Shown here: positions 25,801-37,969 of the stretch, one piece after another
How positions within the stretch are numbered: position 1 is the stretch's first letter
How the letters are laid out: each line of letters begins with the position of its first letter
NCBI GenBank assembly: GCA_009741485.1
Contig: VKON01000103.1
Location: 2,248,217-2,312,216, forward strand
Direction of reading: 5' to 3'
Origin: Malurus cyaneus samueli
Taxonomy: Eukaryota > Chordata > Aves > Passeriformes > Maluridae
DNA: 64,000 nt
Notes under the pieces: model-generated
Database searches by the model: none
What the model was told of the DNA's origin: nothing
What the model saw: only the letters and a program-made list of their open reading frames with translations
Position numbers and translations under genes: made by a program

Positions 25801-27359
25801 TGGTAGTATCAAAACATGTAAATATTTTTGTTATTTTTTTTTAAACAACTACTTTGAAGAAAAAAAAAAGTGGAAGTGGAAAAGAGTTTGGAGATAATTT
25901 ACTTGTTTGTGTTAAGGATAAGCTTACCAGCTTTAGTTTGGCTCACATACTGAAGCAAACAGGTTTAAAAAGATGTGTAATAGTAATGCATATCCAGAGC
26001 TGGTGTGGGGGAATAAATTACACAGTCATTGTGTTAGCAAAAACAGAGACTGAGGCTGTGGCTTTTGTCGAGCTTTTCACAGAACTTAATGGAATTTGCA
26101 AATAAAATTGGAAATTACCTGATTAGTATGAAAACGTTCTGCAATCATGAGCTAAGAAATTATGTTTCAAGAGCCTATCCATTCTTTACCCTAAAGATAA
26201 CATTTTGGTTATGAAGAAATTAGGATGCAAATTCTTGAGAACAAAGGATGTGCTGCTAAAACATGGTAATTCAAACAGAAGAGAATTTTATTTTTTGGCT
26301 GTTCATTGTATATCTGCCTCCATCTCGAATTGTTTCAAAGTGTGCACATCCTGATTTTAGGTGAGGTTCACTTCAAGGATGGATTTACCCTTGTGTAGGA
26401 TGCAGTGGCTCTTTGTTGCCATGGAAAGCGATGATGGCTGTTGTACAGAAGAATAATTTCTCTAGGAATCTTTGATTGCAGCTGCATTTATTAACACTGA
26501 ATTATGATCCACTATGCCAAGCTTTCCTTTATCCCCCGTTCTTCTACTCTTACGGAGATAAATTAATTGGTAGTTTTAAAAATTAAAACTGCTACAGTCT
26601 TTTTGTATATTAAAAAAAAAAAAAAACCAAAAAAAACAACCCAAACAGAAATCATGGAGTTGAATGGGGGCATGAAAAAGAAGGATCAAATTAAAATTCT
26701 GGTCTACCTGGTGGTGAATATACTGCTGCTGTACTTAGCCTTAGTTGTTCCTTTTCACAAACTTTTACTTCTTGCTTACCAATTGGCCTCTTAGTATACT
26801 CCTCTGTGTTTTTTAATCTGAACAGCAAGCTCCTATTGTATCTTGGATTTCGTGGAAATTCTGCAATCTCTTTATTAAGATTCCCTCACCTCTGTTCAGT
26901 TCAGAAAGTCTTCAGAGCTCCATCTTTTTCACACTATTATCTCCTGGTTATTTTTTTACCATCATGTTTTGATTCTCAGAAACAGCCACACTCTAGAAGT
27001 TCAGCTCTTCTGTTGGAATCAACATTCCAATTGCTGCAGTGATGGTTTGATTCCAGAATGAGATCCGCCTGCAGTGAAGTTGCTGGGATCTTCTCTAACA
27101 GGTGAGAAGTGTAAATGCACCAGTGAATGCTCCAGTTACACAGATTTTCCTAAAAGTTTGCTTGTACAAGCCCATTGCTGCCCAGAGAAACACAAACCCA
27201 AAAGGAATTCAATTAGCATAGCAGGCAGAGGGCTGTTAATCAGCTGGAATAGTTCTAGATTATGGATTATCCTGGATTATCTTGCCCAACCTCTGAAATG
27301 CTCATTGATCTTTCTCATGCTGTAAAATTCTGCCTCATCTTCTGTCTGCATCCTTCAGG
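19887..27359. repeat. Tandem duplication, unit 2 (~7.5 kb)
   Basis: This is the second copy of 12238-19663. Differences are mainly isolated one-base indels that cluster, for example at 20595-20670, 23787-23925 and 24775-24900, plus a 19-base insertion near 22367-22386. After CATCCTTCAGG it continues into single-copy sequence. No gene is recognised. Confidence 0.93.
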
Positions 27360-30300
27360 ACTGCTTTCCTGCCAGAGCCCCTGAGAAGATACTGTCCTAA
27401 TCTTGCTGTGGTGCTGCTTATCTGCAGCAGGCCCCTGAAATTCCATAATGCCATGTTCTCACTGCAGAGGGAGAATGCTTCAGCTGCACTGGCAATAGTT
27501 GATGAGAAATTTATCTGGCTCAGGAAAGTACCAAATTAGGTGGCATGTTTTTCTTTAGCTAAATAGATAAATTTGTTAATTACACAGAAAGGCTGAGTCC
27601 CCATTTTGGTGTTATGCTGATTTTCACCGTGTTTAAATAAGCTAGAGAATTGTGTTCAGTAGGAACTGAATAAGCAGCAGTGACCAGGACATAATTGAAA
27701 AAAATTGAACTGATTCTGCAGTGACCATGAGCCCACAGTTTGGACTATCCCATAATTGCTCACTTGAAGTTTGTTTCTCTATAAAATATCCCTTATGAAG
27801 TGAGTACTCTGTACTTTCTAACAGGAAATACTGTAGCATTTAATTTTCTGTGTTTTTTATTGCCTGTGTATATTTTCTCGTGTTACTTCCAAGAACAGAG
27901 ATAGGGATGTCATTTTTCTGCATTCTGGATGTTCACAGAGGGTTTGGTGAGGTCTGAACCCTCCCAGATATAAGAAAGCAAGGGAGAATTTGCAGTGCCT
28001 CGTATTTCTCACCTGAAATGTGATGTGTAATGCCATCTGGTGGAACTGTGCTGTACTCATCTAAAAGAAAATGAGCAACAAATTCTGTGGGTTTGCTGGC
28101 AGCTTTCCCTTTACCTCAGAGGGACACCTGCACATTTATCTTTTCATCAGAGAGAGAATAAAACACAGAGCTCTAAAGCTTTATCAAGGGGAGTAAATAA
28201 TTCATGGCTTCAGAATAACACAGTGGTACTTAAAGACAGGTGGTAAGGAAGACAATTTAGTATTTTTGATCAGCATGTTGAGTATCTCTTTTCATACAAC
28301 ACCATTTTGTTCTTATTCACTTAAAGAATCTCTCAAAGATATCAGCAAAAGCAGATTTAATAGAAATATGCAAAAGCAAACAAGGCACATTCCATTACTA
28401 CAGAGATGAGGCACAGAAAGGGAAATCTGCTTGGGATCAATTTTGAGTTATTTACAAGAGTAAGGGAGACCATCCCACTGATGGAGCCTTGGAGAAGATG
28501 AGTCCAAACTCAGCCCCACACCTGCTCAATGGTTTAATTCTAAAGAGTTTAGCAGCACTCAATCATTGACTAATTTAACATATTGTTTCACTCTGCTATG
28601 ATTCAGGCAAATAATGTTTCAAGGCTTCAAGCCTTGTTCTGCCAGACAACAGGAGTTCCTTAGGCAACAGAAATTCTGGGAACAGACTGATAAGCTCAAG
28701 GGAGATTAATTGCCCAGGAGCTCTTAATCAAGGCTGAGGCCTAACAAGAATTCCTGAGATTGTTGAGTGGCCTGAAGAAAGGAGAGGGAGGGGGGGATGC
28801 ATCATCAAAAACCTGAAACCTTTGGTTTGCATTAATTCATTGCCTCTCTGAATGCTACACAGGCAAAAGAGAATGGGTTCTTATGCTGAAAAGCCTGTTT
28901 GTGATTTAGTTTTGTCTTTTGAAAGAATTATACATTTAGGAATGGCTGTTCAAATGCAGGAAGTCTCACAGGAGTAATTTCAGAGTTTAATTCATGCAAC
29001 TCTTAAGCAGACTGTGGCATATTCTGGTGAGCTACCAGGGACACCTTAGTGGGCTGAAGGGTAAATGAGATTTAGGAAACCTGACTTGTGGAGATTTTAA
29101 TTTAGATAACTAAAGCTGAGTTCCTGGAAGTATTGCTCACAATGAATTACGATGTAATTTGTTTTGGAAGCTCAAGTGTTCACCAGGAAAATCTGTCTGG
29201 CCTTGGTTTTCCCAATGAATTTTATTTTAGTGCAGGTACCACACAAAGGACATTTTCATTCAGGCAAAGAAAAACATCATTGGAAATAAAAACATTGAGC
29301 ACAATGAATGCTAAAAGCTGACTGAGCTGAAGAGGTGAAAAGGGAAATTATCTTTTGTTCTGCTTTGAAAGCAAAATTTGTGAATGTCATTACTCATATA
29401 TTCAACTATGAGTTTACAGTATCAATTTAAATCTATTTTTTGGTGATTTTTAATCAAACAGTAGTAAAACAGACACAGTGTTGTGCTCAGCAGAGGTGGA
29501 AAGCCAGATAAAGAAACATTTAAAAATACCAGTGATGGCATTTTACTCCACCTTTTTTCTGAGCGGGAGGGACTCACTCAAAAGCCACAGATTTTTCCAA
29601 AGAGAGCCAGAGTTGTGAGTTGTTCAGAAGATATTTCTGCCATCTTCTTCACTGCAGAATATGAACATTTCATCCTTGTGTGGTAAGGATAAAATGTGTG
29701 TGTTCTTCAGCTGAGGGCTCTTAAAAAGGACACAATGCTGTTGTGCAGTGCAGGCCAAGGTATTTTCAAAAACCTCCTCATACCATCTTAAGCAGAGGGT
29801 GACTGATGGTGGTTCTTGGTACTGAACATCACTGCCACTTCTCAGTTATTGAAAACTTGAATTTCGAGCTTAGGAGTGGCATTTTGTGTTCCCAAAAGTG
29901 AGAATTTGTCTGGTTAATATTAGAGCAAAATGCTGGATAACTGGGTGAATGTTCATTCATGTTTCACTGGGTGAAAGTTCATTTCATCTGCAAACTTGAA
30001 AAATGCTGTGCACACAGTTTGGAAAAGCAGGCATTATTTAGGTGTTTACCACGTAAAAAGGATGAGAACAGAATTAAAAACTGATTGGAATGCTCTTCAG
30101 AGGACTTTATGTGAAGCAAATGAGCGTTGCTAGCGATGTCATGGTCAAAAAGTGCAAGAATGCCTCTCTTTCTGCCAGCCAGCAGCCAGAAAATGTGATA
30201 AGGAAAAGGAAAGCAGCTGTTTTCTTAAAACTTATCAATAGAAATTTAAAATACCCAAATAAGGTTGGCAGGGTTTTTTTGTTGTTGTTGTTTTTGACCA

Positions 30301-33300
30301 GAGGTATCGAAATCCTGCATCCTGAAATCCTGAGCGTTAGCTGAGGGACTGAAAGGGCAGTGAGATTTGCCTGACTGGTGTAGCATAATAATATTACTGA
30401 TTTCATAATGCTTCAAACTGGGTTTTCATGTTGCTTTGCTAGAGGGAGAAGCTGGGAGATCCAGAAGTCTCTTTTATCAATTGCCATATCCTTGGGCACG
30501 TCACCTTTCCTATTTTGAAGTCAATGGGTTGTAAGTCAAAAACAGAGAAGATCCATTTTTGTGCTATCAGTATTAACTGGTTAGAGATATGGCAAATACC
30601 CTGAAATAAGATGGTAGAAATCCATGTAAGAGTAACATTAAAAGGAAATTTCCTAATTTGAGATCTGACACTATTCCAGTCTTCAAAGTGTTTGTGAATA
30701 TTTAATGGCTCAGACATCTACTGGAAGGCTGTAGTCTGAATTATTTAAGGACACCACAAGCCCTTGAATATTTAACCCCTGAAGCATTGAAATTTATATT
30801 TAGCGGTTACTAATTCTGATGTAATGCTCATTTCCAGACTTGCTTTACTGCTATTTTTTAAAAAATTATGTTGTTATTATTATATTTATTATTGGTCTAC
30901 TCAATGCAAGCAAAATTAAATTGCCCCAAAAATTAAATTGTCCCAATCTTGCGATAAATATTCTAAAATAATATCATTTTAGATAGATGAAAAGAAATAT
31001 TCTTAGAGTGGTTCTCATGAGTCTATAATACCACTCCAGACAATATACTTTCCATTAATTACAGTGCTTGTTCTTAGAGGTGATGTCTGGGGCTTGTGTT
31101 GGGGTGACAAGTACTACAGCATCATTATCTCTAATGAATTCATTAGCTGGATATTGGAATTTTACAAGGTAGTTTGCACACTCTGCTCAGAGAAGTGCTT
31201 CATAAAATGACAGAAATGAAGAAATACATACAATAAATACTGAGTCTGAGTAACCAGACTGTGCCTAGACAGCAATTTGGGGAAGCTTTTACATCGTCCC
31301 TGAACTAAGCAGCACAGTGTAAAGAGGTTTTGAGTTCCAGACATAATAATCCAGGTGTATGAACACATCTAGATACTTGGACATCAGGATCTACTTGTCT
31401 TAAGGCTAGATTGTGTAAACAAAGCCACTGAGGTAAAGTTTGTGTCTGTTCACACCCACGTTGCAAATCAGTCCCCCATCTAATGCATTTAGCTCACTTT
31501 AGAATTCTCATCAAGATTAAGCTATTTCTTTAAAAAGAGAAGTTGTATAGGAAAGGAGTTTAATTGATTAGGCCAGATTCATTGCTTGGCAGAGCTGCCT
31601 TGGGTACTCTTTGAAAGCAGGAGCAGAATTAATTTCAAGCTATCTATATTATTTCTTGATCATTGGGCTGGCTGAGGTGCAAACTCTAATTTGTGTTTGG
31701 AAAGACAAGTATTATCAGGGCATAGACCTGATCCATAACCCACTGCCTCACTGTGACTTAAATTTTGCTTTATGTTTTCTTTCTCACTTCTAAAGAGTTT
31801 GCTACGTTATTGTATTATTTTGACTGTGAATTTCAGCATTCACAAAAGCACTAAGTCTTGCCAGTATTGATTAAGGAAAGAGGGAGATCATGAAAGATAA
31901 GATGATTTTTGAAGGAAATTTTAAATGTAAACACATGAAGGAAGAGGAAAACTTAATTTTTCCTTAAGTTGTTCAAAGGTTTATCTACAAGCTATCAGGT
32001 AATGCTAGATTAATTTATCTGTCTTGAATATTGTCATTTTAACAAGGACATTTCTTAGGGGTTAGACTCATATCCTGAGTGAGTTGTATATCTGTCTATA
32101 CCATTATTTGATGTATGGAACTATAGGTGAATATAATCCAAATACATTAGATCCATAATTACCCTTACTTTTTCACACTGAATAATGTCCATATATAATT
32201 TCTGTTTCACACAGAGTAACACACAGAAATATATCTGACCCGCCTCCCTTATTTTTTCAGTGAATTAAGAGGTCTGATGGTTAATATTTTCAGTGAATTA
32301 AGAGGTCTGATGGTTAATAACTGTGAAGCAGAGCCAGTTAATTCCTCGCCTTCCCCGCCTACACAGAATGAAACACTGACATTTGATTTCTTGAAAGTCT
32401 GTCCTTTCCCTAACCCTGCNTTTCAACTAAGATGCTGGGTGTATTTTTAAATGAAAATAAAATATGTGGTTAAACATTGCACACATAGTCCAAGCTGGCA
32501 TGTGCAAGCCAGAGTGCTGATGTTCCTGTTTTCCACCTTTTGTAATTCCCTCTGTTCCAGGCTAGATTTGTCTGAGGATTTGTGAATGACTTGTAAGATC
32601 TAATCCATCACTTGAGCTAATATGGGCAGAGGATGTTTATTTTCTCACTTGTGAAAATACAGTGAGTCCAGTAATATGGCAGAATTTAAAAATCAAGTTT
32701 TAAGCCTGTTTTAAGCTCGGAGGAATGATTTATTTAGGCTGGAAATAACAGCTGAGCACTGACAAGAGCGGGGCGATGTTAATTAGATCGATCTTTATTA
32801 ACAGCTTCAAGGTGAGGGATGCGTGTCTCCTTGTCTGTCTGTGGATCAAGGGTGTGCTTTCCACTGAAAAAGGCACTGGGATTAAACAGTCCTGTCCATT
32901 TAGAGGCCTCTGAACGCTGCTGCTGCACTTGGTGTTCCCACCCTGGCGTTCTGGAGGGCTCCAAGCACGACAGGCACATCCACTCCTGAGATCAAGGTCA
33001 GGCTGTCTGCGTGCTGAGCCACAGGGAGAATTAACTCGCCCACAGATGTGGCAGCAAGGATGGTTAATCTCTGTTCAGTTTAACTCCACATCTGGGGGTT
33101 CGAATAATTAATTAATTGCAACTCAGAGAATCTTGGTTTAACTTAAGTAGAAGTAGACGGTTCGGTCCATTTTATTTTTTACTGCTTCCAGTGTTAGATT
33201 TTGTAGGTTGAAGTGGTGGCTAAAGCCTGGCATAGCCTAAGGTGGTGTTTTTGCAGAATCTGATGTTGAAAATAGAGTGAATATGCAGTTTTGGAAAAGT

Positions 33301-34130
33301 TCACCATTGGCAGAATGGTTCTGTTCCAGTTGAAAAGCATTTTACTCATTGATTTCAATGGAAAATGTTAGGCCCATGGTAGGAATTCTTCAAAATCTAC
33401 TGGTTGTAATCAGAAATATTTCCAAAAGCTTATCCACCAATTTACTATTTAGAGTAGCATGTCATACTGAGACTTCCACATTTTGAAAGTTCCCATTTAT
33501 TCATCTCGAGAGATCTAGACAAAAGGCACAAACATTACCTCTTCAATATTTTTATTAAATAAAAATGAGAAGATTTGGACCTCAGACTACACTGATATTC
33601 ATGGCTCGTGTGCACCTTCACTAAAACTTTTCAGAAACACTGATGTGAAAGTAAGTGTTGGGCTTTCAATGGCAATGGAACTTTAAAAAGATAAAGTCTG
33701 TTTTACAAACTATCAGATGTAGACTAAGATATCCTCAGGTCAAGCCAGCCTTCTCTAAGAATTTCTGCATTTCTGATGCTGAAAGTACTGGCAGTGAAAT
33801 ATTGGCCATCAGTCTGCAGAACAACAAGTAATTTTTGACATGATTTGGGATGGATTTTATTTGAGAGTAGGATCCTGGGGCCATCTGGTATTGTTTATTA
33901 TCACAAACAGGGATTTTTTTTTGTGGGAATAATCTCTTTTCTCACACCTTTTCTTATTACTATTGTTACTGCTCATTTTCTTATTTGATTGCAGTTTCCA
34001 TTAAATTGTTCTTATCTCAACCTCTGTTTTTTGTCTTTTGTGCCTCCAGTTGGAGGGGAGAGGGAGCAGCTCATGGTTTGGAAATCCTCAATGAGGGCAC
34101 TGAGTTGAACAGTTCCATTCCTAAACCTCC
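27360..34130. other. Intergenic, no gene seen
   Basis: This is AT-rich single-copy DNA with short open frames only. It holds a 33-bp tandem duplication at about 32254-32318 and a moderately GC-rich patch at 32760-33080. No exon, RNA gene or recent transposon was recognised. Confidence 0.55.
32254..32318. repeat. 33-bp tandem duplication
   Basis: CAGTGAATTAAGAGGTCTGA begins at 32258 and again at 32291. Two near-identical 33-base units lie head to tail. Confidence 0.9.
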
Positions 34131-34320
34131 TGTCATGGTTTAACCCCAGCCCAGCCCCAGGGAGCCACTCCTCACTCCCCTCCAGAGGGGCTGGAGAGAG
34201 ATTGGAAGGGTAAAAAGTATAAAATCTATGGGTTGAGGTAAGACAGTTTAATAAGAAAAGCAAAAGCCGTGCACACAAGTGAAGCAAAAGGAGAGATTCC
34301 CTGCTTCTCATGGGGAGACA
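34131..34320 (-). mobile_element. Avian ERV LTR fragment (U5-like end)
   Basis: The plus strand starts TGTCATGGTTTAACCCCAGC and carries GGGTTGAGGTAAGACAGTTTAATA, both typical of the terminal part of widespread avian endogenous retrovirus LTRs. Read on the minus strand it ends GGGTTAAACCATGACA, as such LTRs do. The other end is not defined, so it is truncated. No viral coding sequence is attached. Confidence 0.65.
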
Positions 34321-34512
34321 GATGAATCAATATTATTTAATGTGATTTGGCCATATAATGCACATATGGCTCAGGTGGATGTTATAGTTACATGGGAAAA
34401 ATAATGAGGAGGAGAAAAGAACATGGAATTTAAAGTGTAGTAAAGTTGTCACATGGACCCTTGGGGTTTTTATTCTCATTAAGACACGTAACAGAAGTGC
34501 AATAAAATTATT

Positions 34513-34518
34513 TTTATT
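34513..34518 (-). terminator. FSHB: Candidate distal FSHB poly(A) signal
   Basis: The minus strand reads AATAAA here, about 2.0 kb past the FSHB stop. From memory, avian FSHB mRNA has a 3' UTR of about 2 kb, which this site would give. A nearer AATAAA on the same strand lies at 35716-35721 (UTR ~0.8 kb). Confidence 0.4.
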
Positions 34519-35219
34519 ATTCAAAAATACACAAGAAACAATACAGATCTATCTTGAAAACATTTATACATCATTCTTTTGCTACAAACTACTCCGTTTT
34601 GAATTTTAATTCAAAATGCTCTCAATTAAAATGAAACAATTGCTGATACTAATAACATGCTTAGTTTTAACTGAAATCAACTCATGTTTAAAACTGAAAT
34701 GAGTGAGACCCAATGTGATTTAGCTGTTACTTTGCTACTTTTAAAGCTTCACTAGACCAAAGAAAATGTCCATGCATGTAAATCTTATAAATAAAATCAA
34801 GATAATGAGTATCTTTTATAAAAAAAAAAAGTTAAAAACACAATAAGTTAACATATCTATTTTAAGAGATTCAGAGTAACAGGCAAAATCTCTTTAAATA
34901 AGCATGTCTGCAAGGGTCTCAAAATCAGACATGATAGATGACTACTCCTGCATTCCCCTGCCCTGTGCTGAATTAGTGCTCAGTAACCCACAGACCCCAC
35001 CCCTGTCCCTCTTTCCCCACCTCCTGACAGTTCATTTCATGTCTGTGCCTTTCAGAAGGTTTGTGAGTGCCTGCTCTGAATCTTTCCTCGGTTGTTCTGT
35101 TCTCTCTGGACACAGAGATCTGACTCTTTTCTGTGTAACAGTCTTCAAGCACATAAAAGATTCTGCTAATGTTCCCCCTAAGTGTTCCCTCCCCTAAGCA
35201 AAACAACTCCATTTAATTC

Positions 35220-35650
35220 AATCTTCTTCTCCTCAGATGTTTTTTTTAAGGCTTCTCTCCTTCCTTGTTACTCTCCTGTGGATTTTCTCCAGTTTTTCAA
35301 TGCTCTGAATCTCTGTGTTCCAAGCTGGAAATAACCACTCGTGCAGAGCTGAGTGGTGGAGGTAGGTTGTGTCTTGTAGGCTCTGCTCCTTGCATTCCCA
35401 TTTTTCTGCAGCATTGGGATGCTGGATGCTCTTTCTTTGCTTGTAAACCTCCGAGTCTGCAGTGCCAGACTGCTGCTGAATCAGTTGTTTCAGGGGATTT
35501 TTCTGATGTATTTTCATTTCCCCCATCGGATTTCATCCTGCAGGCTTCATGTAATTTTCTCAGAAATGTGAGGTAATTCCCCATTCTGATTCACTCCTCC
35601 AGCTTGCTTCCAGACCACCCCAACATCATATTGGCATTTGCAGAATTAGG
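35220..35650 (-). mobile_element. Ancient CR1/L3-type LINE fragment
   Basis: The plus strand shows, in order, blocks that resemble the reverse complement of the old amniote CR1/L3 LINE 3' half: TGGATTTTCTCCAGTTTTTC, then CCAAGCTGGAAATAACCACTC, then GATTTCATCCTGCAGG, and finally CTCCTCCAGCTTGCTTCC. Similarity is diffuse, as expected for a copy that predates bird-mammal divergence or nearly so. Confidence 0.5.
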
Positions 35651-36527
35651 TTGCTGCAGAGTCCTGTGAACTTCCATTATCTGAAGGGATTGCTGTGAAA
35701 TGCTTTCAAGGCACATTTATTGCACCATATTTACTCTACTGGGGTCAGGTGCCTCTAGATTCATCCCTAAATCATTTGTGAGACTCCCGTGCTAAATAAT
35801 GCTAAACATTTCTCATTTTTCAGGTGAAAACAGAGAGATGACGATTCTTTTTTCAAGTTAGCCAGGCGTGAACTAGAGTTCATGTAACTTGTGTTATCAT
35901 GACAGTAAGGCTGAGCCAACAAGCCTTACTGAGAAAGTACAAGAATTCAGCTGACATTCAACATTTGAACATAGATTTTGGCTCTTGAATATACATGCAG
36001 TTATTATTTGCAGAGCATAATGATTGTAATGAAATATTTTGCAAAGAAAGCCAGTCAGGATCTCAGCTGGGAGAGGTTTACATTCCAGCTAATAAGAAGT
36101 TAGGGCACAGGTTTTGGTTGTAACAAAACCAGCAGCAAGGCTTTTTAAAGTAAGTGCATTCTTAGGGGAGATGGAAAGCAAAGGATAATAAAGACTTGAA
36201 AGTTGGGAAGTTTTTGAAAGCACAGAATTGCACAGAATAATCTGTGTGAGCCAGAAATACAGCAGTATAAATAATGAAATTGTGATAAAGAGGAAGAGGA
36301 GGGAAAGGCAAATGCAATCAAAAGCAGCACTTCATAGACCGATGGAAATGATTTTAAGGCAACTGATAGGTTAAGTAAGGAAGGCCTGTGGAGGAGTTCA
36401 GTCAGTAGCTCTTAATTTTGGCCTTAAAAATCTCTGTTTCCGTTTTGGCAGTTTCTAAATAGCCTGGCCTGTTACCTTCCATGTGAGCCTCAGGGAACAT
36501 TGAAAGCCAAAGTGCCATCAGTGCCCT

Positions 36528-36764
36528 TCACTGGTTGCTCCCGTTGTGGCTGAAGGAGCAGTAGGATGGCCCCAGTCCCCTGACGGTGCAGTCAGTGGTG
36601 TCAGTGTCACACGAGTCACAGTGACACTCTGTCGCCACCGGGTAGGAATAGAAGGATTCGGGGTGGTCACCGCAGCCAGGGATCTTCACCGTTTCGTACA
36701 CCACCTCCTTGAAGGTGCAGGTTTGCTGAGCAGATGATACCGGTGGGTATTTGTACACTGGGTC
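36528..36764 (-). CDS. FSHB: FSHB exon 3 coding part (residues 54-131)
   Basis: The exon follows a TGTAATTTCAG acceptor and starts Asp-Pro-Val-Tyr-Lys-Tyr, as in avian FSHB. It ends ...SFSHNGSNQ with a stop at 36530-36528. Intron 2 is 499 bases. Confidence 0.95.
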   Translation of the reverse strand, partial: DPVYKYPPVSSAQQTCTFKEVVYETVKIPGCGDHPESFYSYPVATECHCDSCDTDTTDCTVRGLGPSYCSFSHNGSNQ

Positions 36765-37422
36765 CTGAAATTACAGAGAGGAAATAGCTGGTTTGAAATT
36801 TCTTGTGGGGTAGAACGCAAAATTTTTATGAAATGCGAAAATATCACTGAGATCCAAAGCATCTTTTAATTTCACAAATTTGTGTCGTGCCACCACCAGA
36901 CAATCTTTCAGGTCGACAGCTTGATTATTTAAAAAAATTATTTAAAAGAGGAGTCTGCATAGTAATGGCTGCTTTATTGGATCTGCTTGCAACCACAAAT
37001 TGAGCACAGAGATTCAGACTGCAATACTTCCACCTCTAGTTATACAATATAAACATAACACATGCAGCCAGTTAATCAACTGAATTTTACTACATTTCAC
37101 CCTTTAGATTGGCTGTGTACCTACTCTCGTATCAGACAACACAGCAATTATTCCACCTATCCTCCCACAAGGCTCATCCTGTCTGTGTGCCCACTAGAAC
37201 TGCACAATTTTTCATGCACAATTTGAAATGTTTAATTCTGGTGGCTGAAATGAAGAGTCTCACCCTGGTGAAGCAGTATCCTGCGCACCAAGTGGCGTTC
37301 ACCGTGATGCAGAATTCGCATTCTTCTCTTTCCACCGCTATGGTGATGTTGGTGAGCTGACAGCTGCTGCAGCAAATTGCTTTCCAGCAAAGGAGCAGCA
37401 CACAACAATTAACTGTCTTCAT
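36528..37422 (-). CDS. FSHB: Follicle-stimulating hormone beta subunit
   Basis: Coding exons 37422-37264 and 36764-36528 join in phase 0 to give 131 residues. The protein is the secreted, hormone-specific beta chain of FSH. It pairs with the common alpha chain (CGA) in pituitary gonadotropes and acts on FSHR. A signal peptide covers about residues 1-18 (hydrophobic [11 protein letters not shown]). The mature chain has the 12 conserved cysteines (21, 35, 38, 46, 50, 69, 84, 100, 102, 105, 112, 122), the CAGYC motif at 46-50, the CDTDTTDC determinant loop at 105-112 and the seat belt to Cys122. Sequons lie at N25-I-T and N42-A-T, matching the two mammalian glycosylation sites. A third, N127-G-S, sits near the C terminus. 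Length and intron position match the vertebrate family (human 129, chicken 131), and the gene looks intact. Confidence 0.97.
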
Positions 37423-37427
37423 CCTGT
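37264..37427 (-). CDS. FSHB: FSHB exon 2 (start codon, residues 1-53)
   Basis: The acceptor TTTACAG precedes ACAGG-ATG, with the ATG at 37422-37420. The exon ends at Thr-Arg53 before a GTGAGA donor at 37263. Reading on through the donor gives non-conserved residues and a stop. The five bases before the ATG are 5' UTR. Confidence 0.94.
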
Positions 37428-37887
37428 CTGTAAAGAAAAAAAAAATATATCTCTACTGGAGGAACATGGGTAGTTATTTTCAACAGGAAATTGTTATGGA
37501 AACAGGGAGAAATTGAATCTCTGCGTTATCCTCAAGTGGTTCTTTAACAGCAAGTGCTCAGATTCCTCAGTGAGAACAGAGACATTAAAAACAGATCTTC
37601 CTTATGTTTGCTGTCAAAGGAGTTTGATTTTCCTAAGCAACTGAATTGGCATATCAGCAGTCTTTCCAGAACAATAAGAGCAGAACACTACACCACTTCC
37701 AAAGAAATATTTTTATCTAAATTTCTGTAAAGAGAATGTGTCCTGTCTGTAAGGACAAAGAAAAAGAAGCGAGAGAGAGAGAGAAAGAGCAAAGGATAAC
37801 ATATTTTTCAGAAGCAATTACTTGCTAGAAGCACTTGCAATTTGGAAAAAAAAAATATTTCTACATCAGGATCTGATGAGAACTTAC

Positions 37888-37926
37888 CTGTATTCTACTT
37901 GCCTTCCTAGAAGGAGTAGCTGTAGT
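37888..37926 (-). other. FSHB: FSHB noncoding exon 1 (predicted)
   Basis: A strong donor CAG|GTAAGT ends the exon at 37888. A TATA box 24-30 bases further upstream sets the start near 37926. With five UTR bases from exon 2 this gives a 5' UTR of about 44 bases, and intron 1 of 460 bases. A short noncoding first exon is the rule for vertebrate FSHB. Confidence 0.7.
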
Positions 37927-37949
37927 GAGAAGAAAGCCCTCTGCTTTCC

Positions 37950-37956
37950 TTTTATA
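37950..37956 (-). promoter_or_regulatory. FSHB: FSHB TATA box
   Basis: The minus strand reads CAGTATAAAAGG, with TATAAAA at these positions, about 25-30 bases upstream of the inferred start site. Confidence 0.75.
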
Positions 37957-37969
37957 CTGCACCGTGTGT

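Larger units (their letters stand above)
34500..36527 (-). other. FSHB: Candidate FSHB 3' UTR
   Basis: The region runs from the stop codon to the distal poly(A) candidate. It has no open frame of note and includes an old CR1/L3-like fragment at about 35220-35650. The extent is inferred from the poly(A) hexamers and from the long 3' UTR recalled for avian FSHB. Confidence 0.4.

Noticed and set aside
32992..33000. Perfect SF-1 consensus TCAAGGTCA downstream of FSHB
   Set aside because: A 9-base motif is expected about once by chance in a window of this size on two strands, and there is no supporting context.
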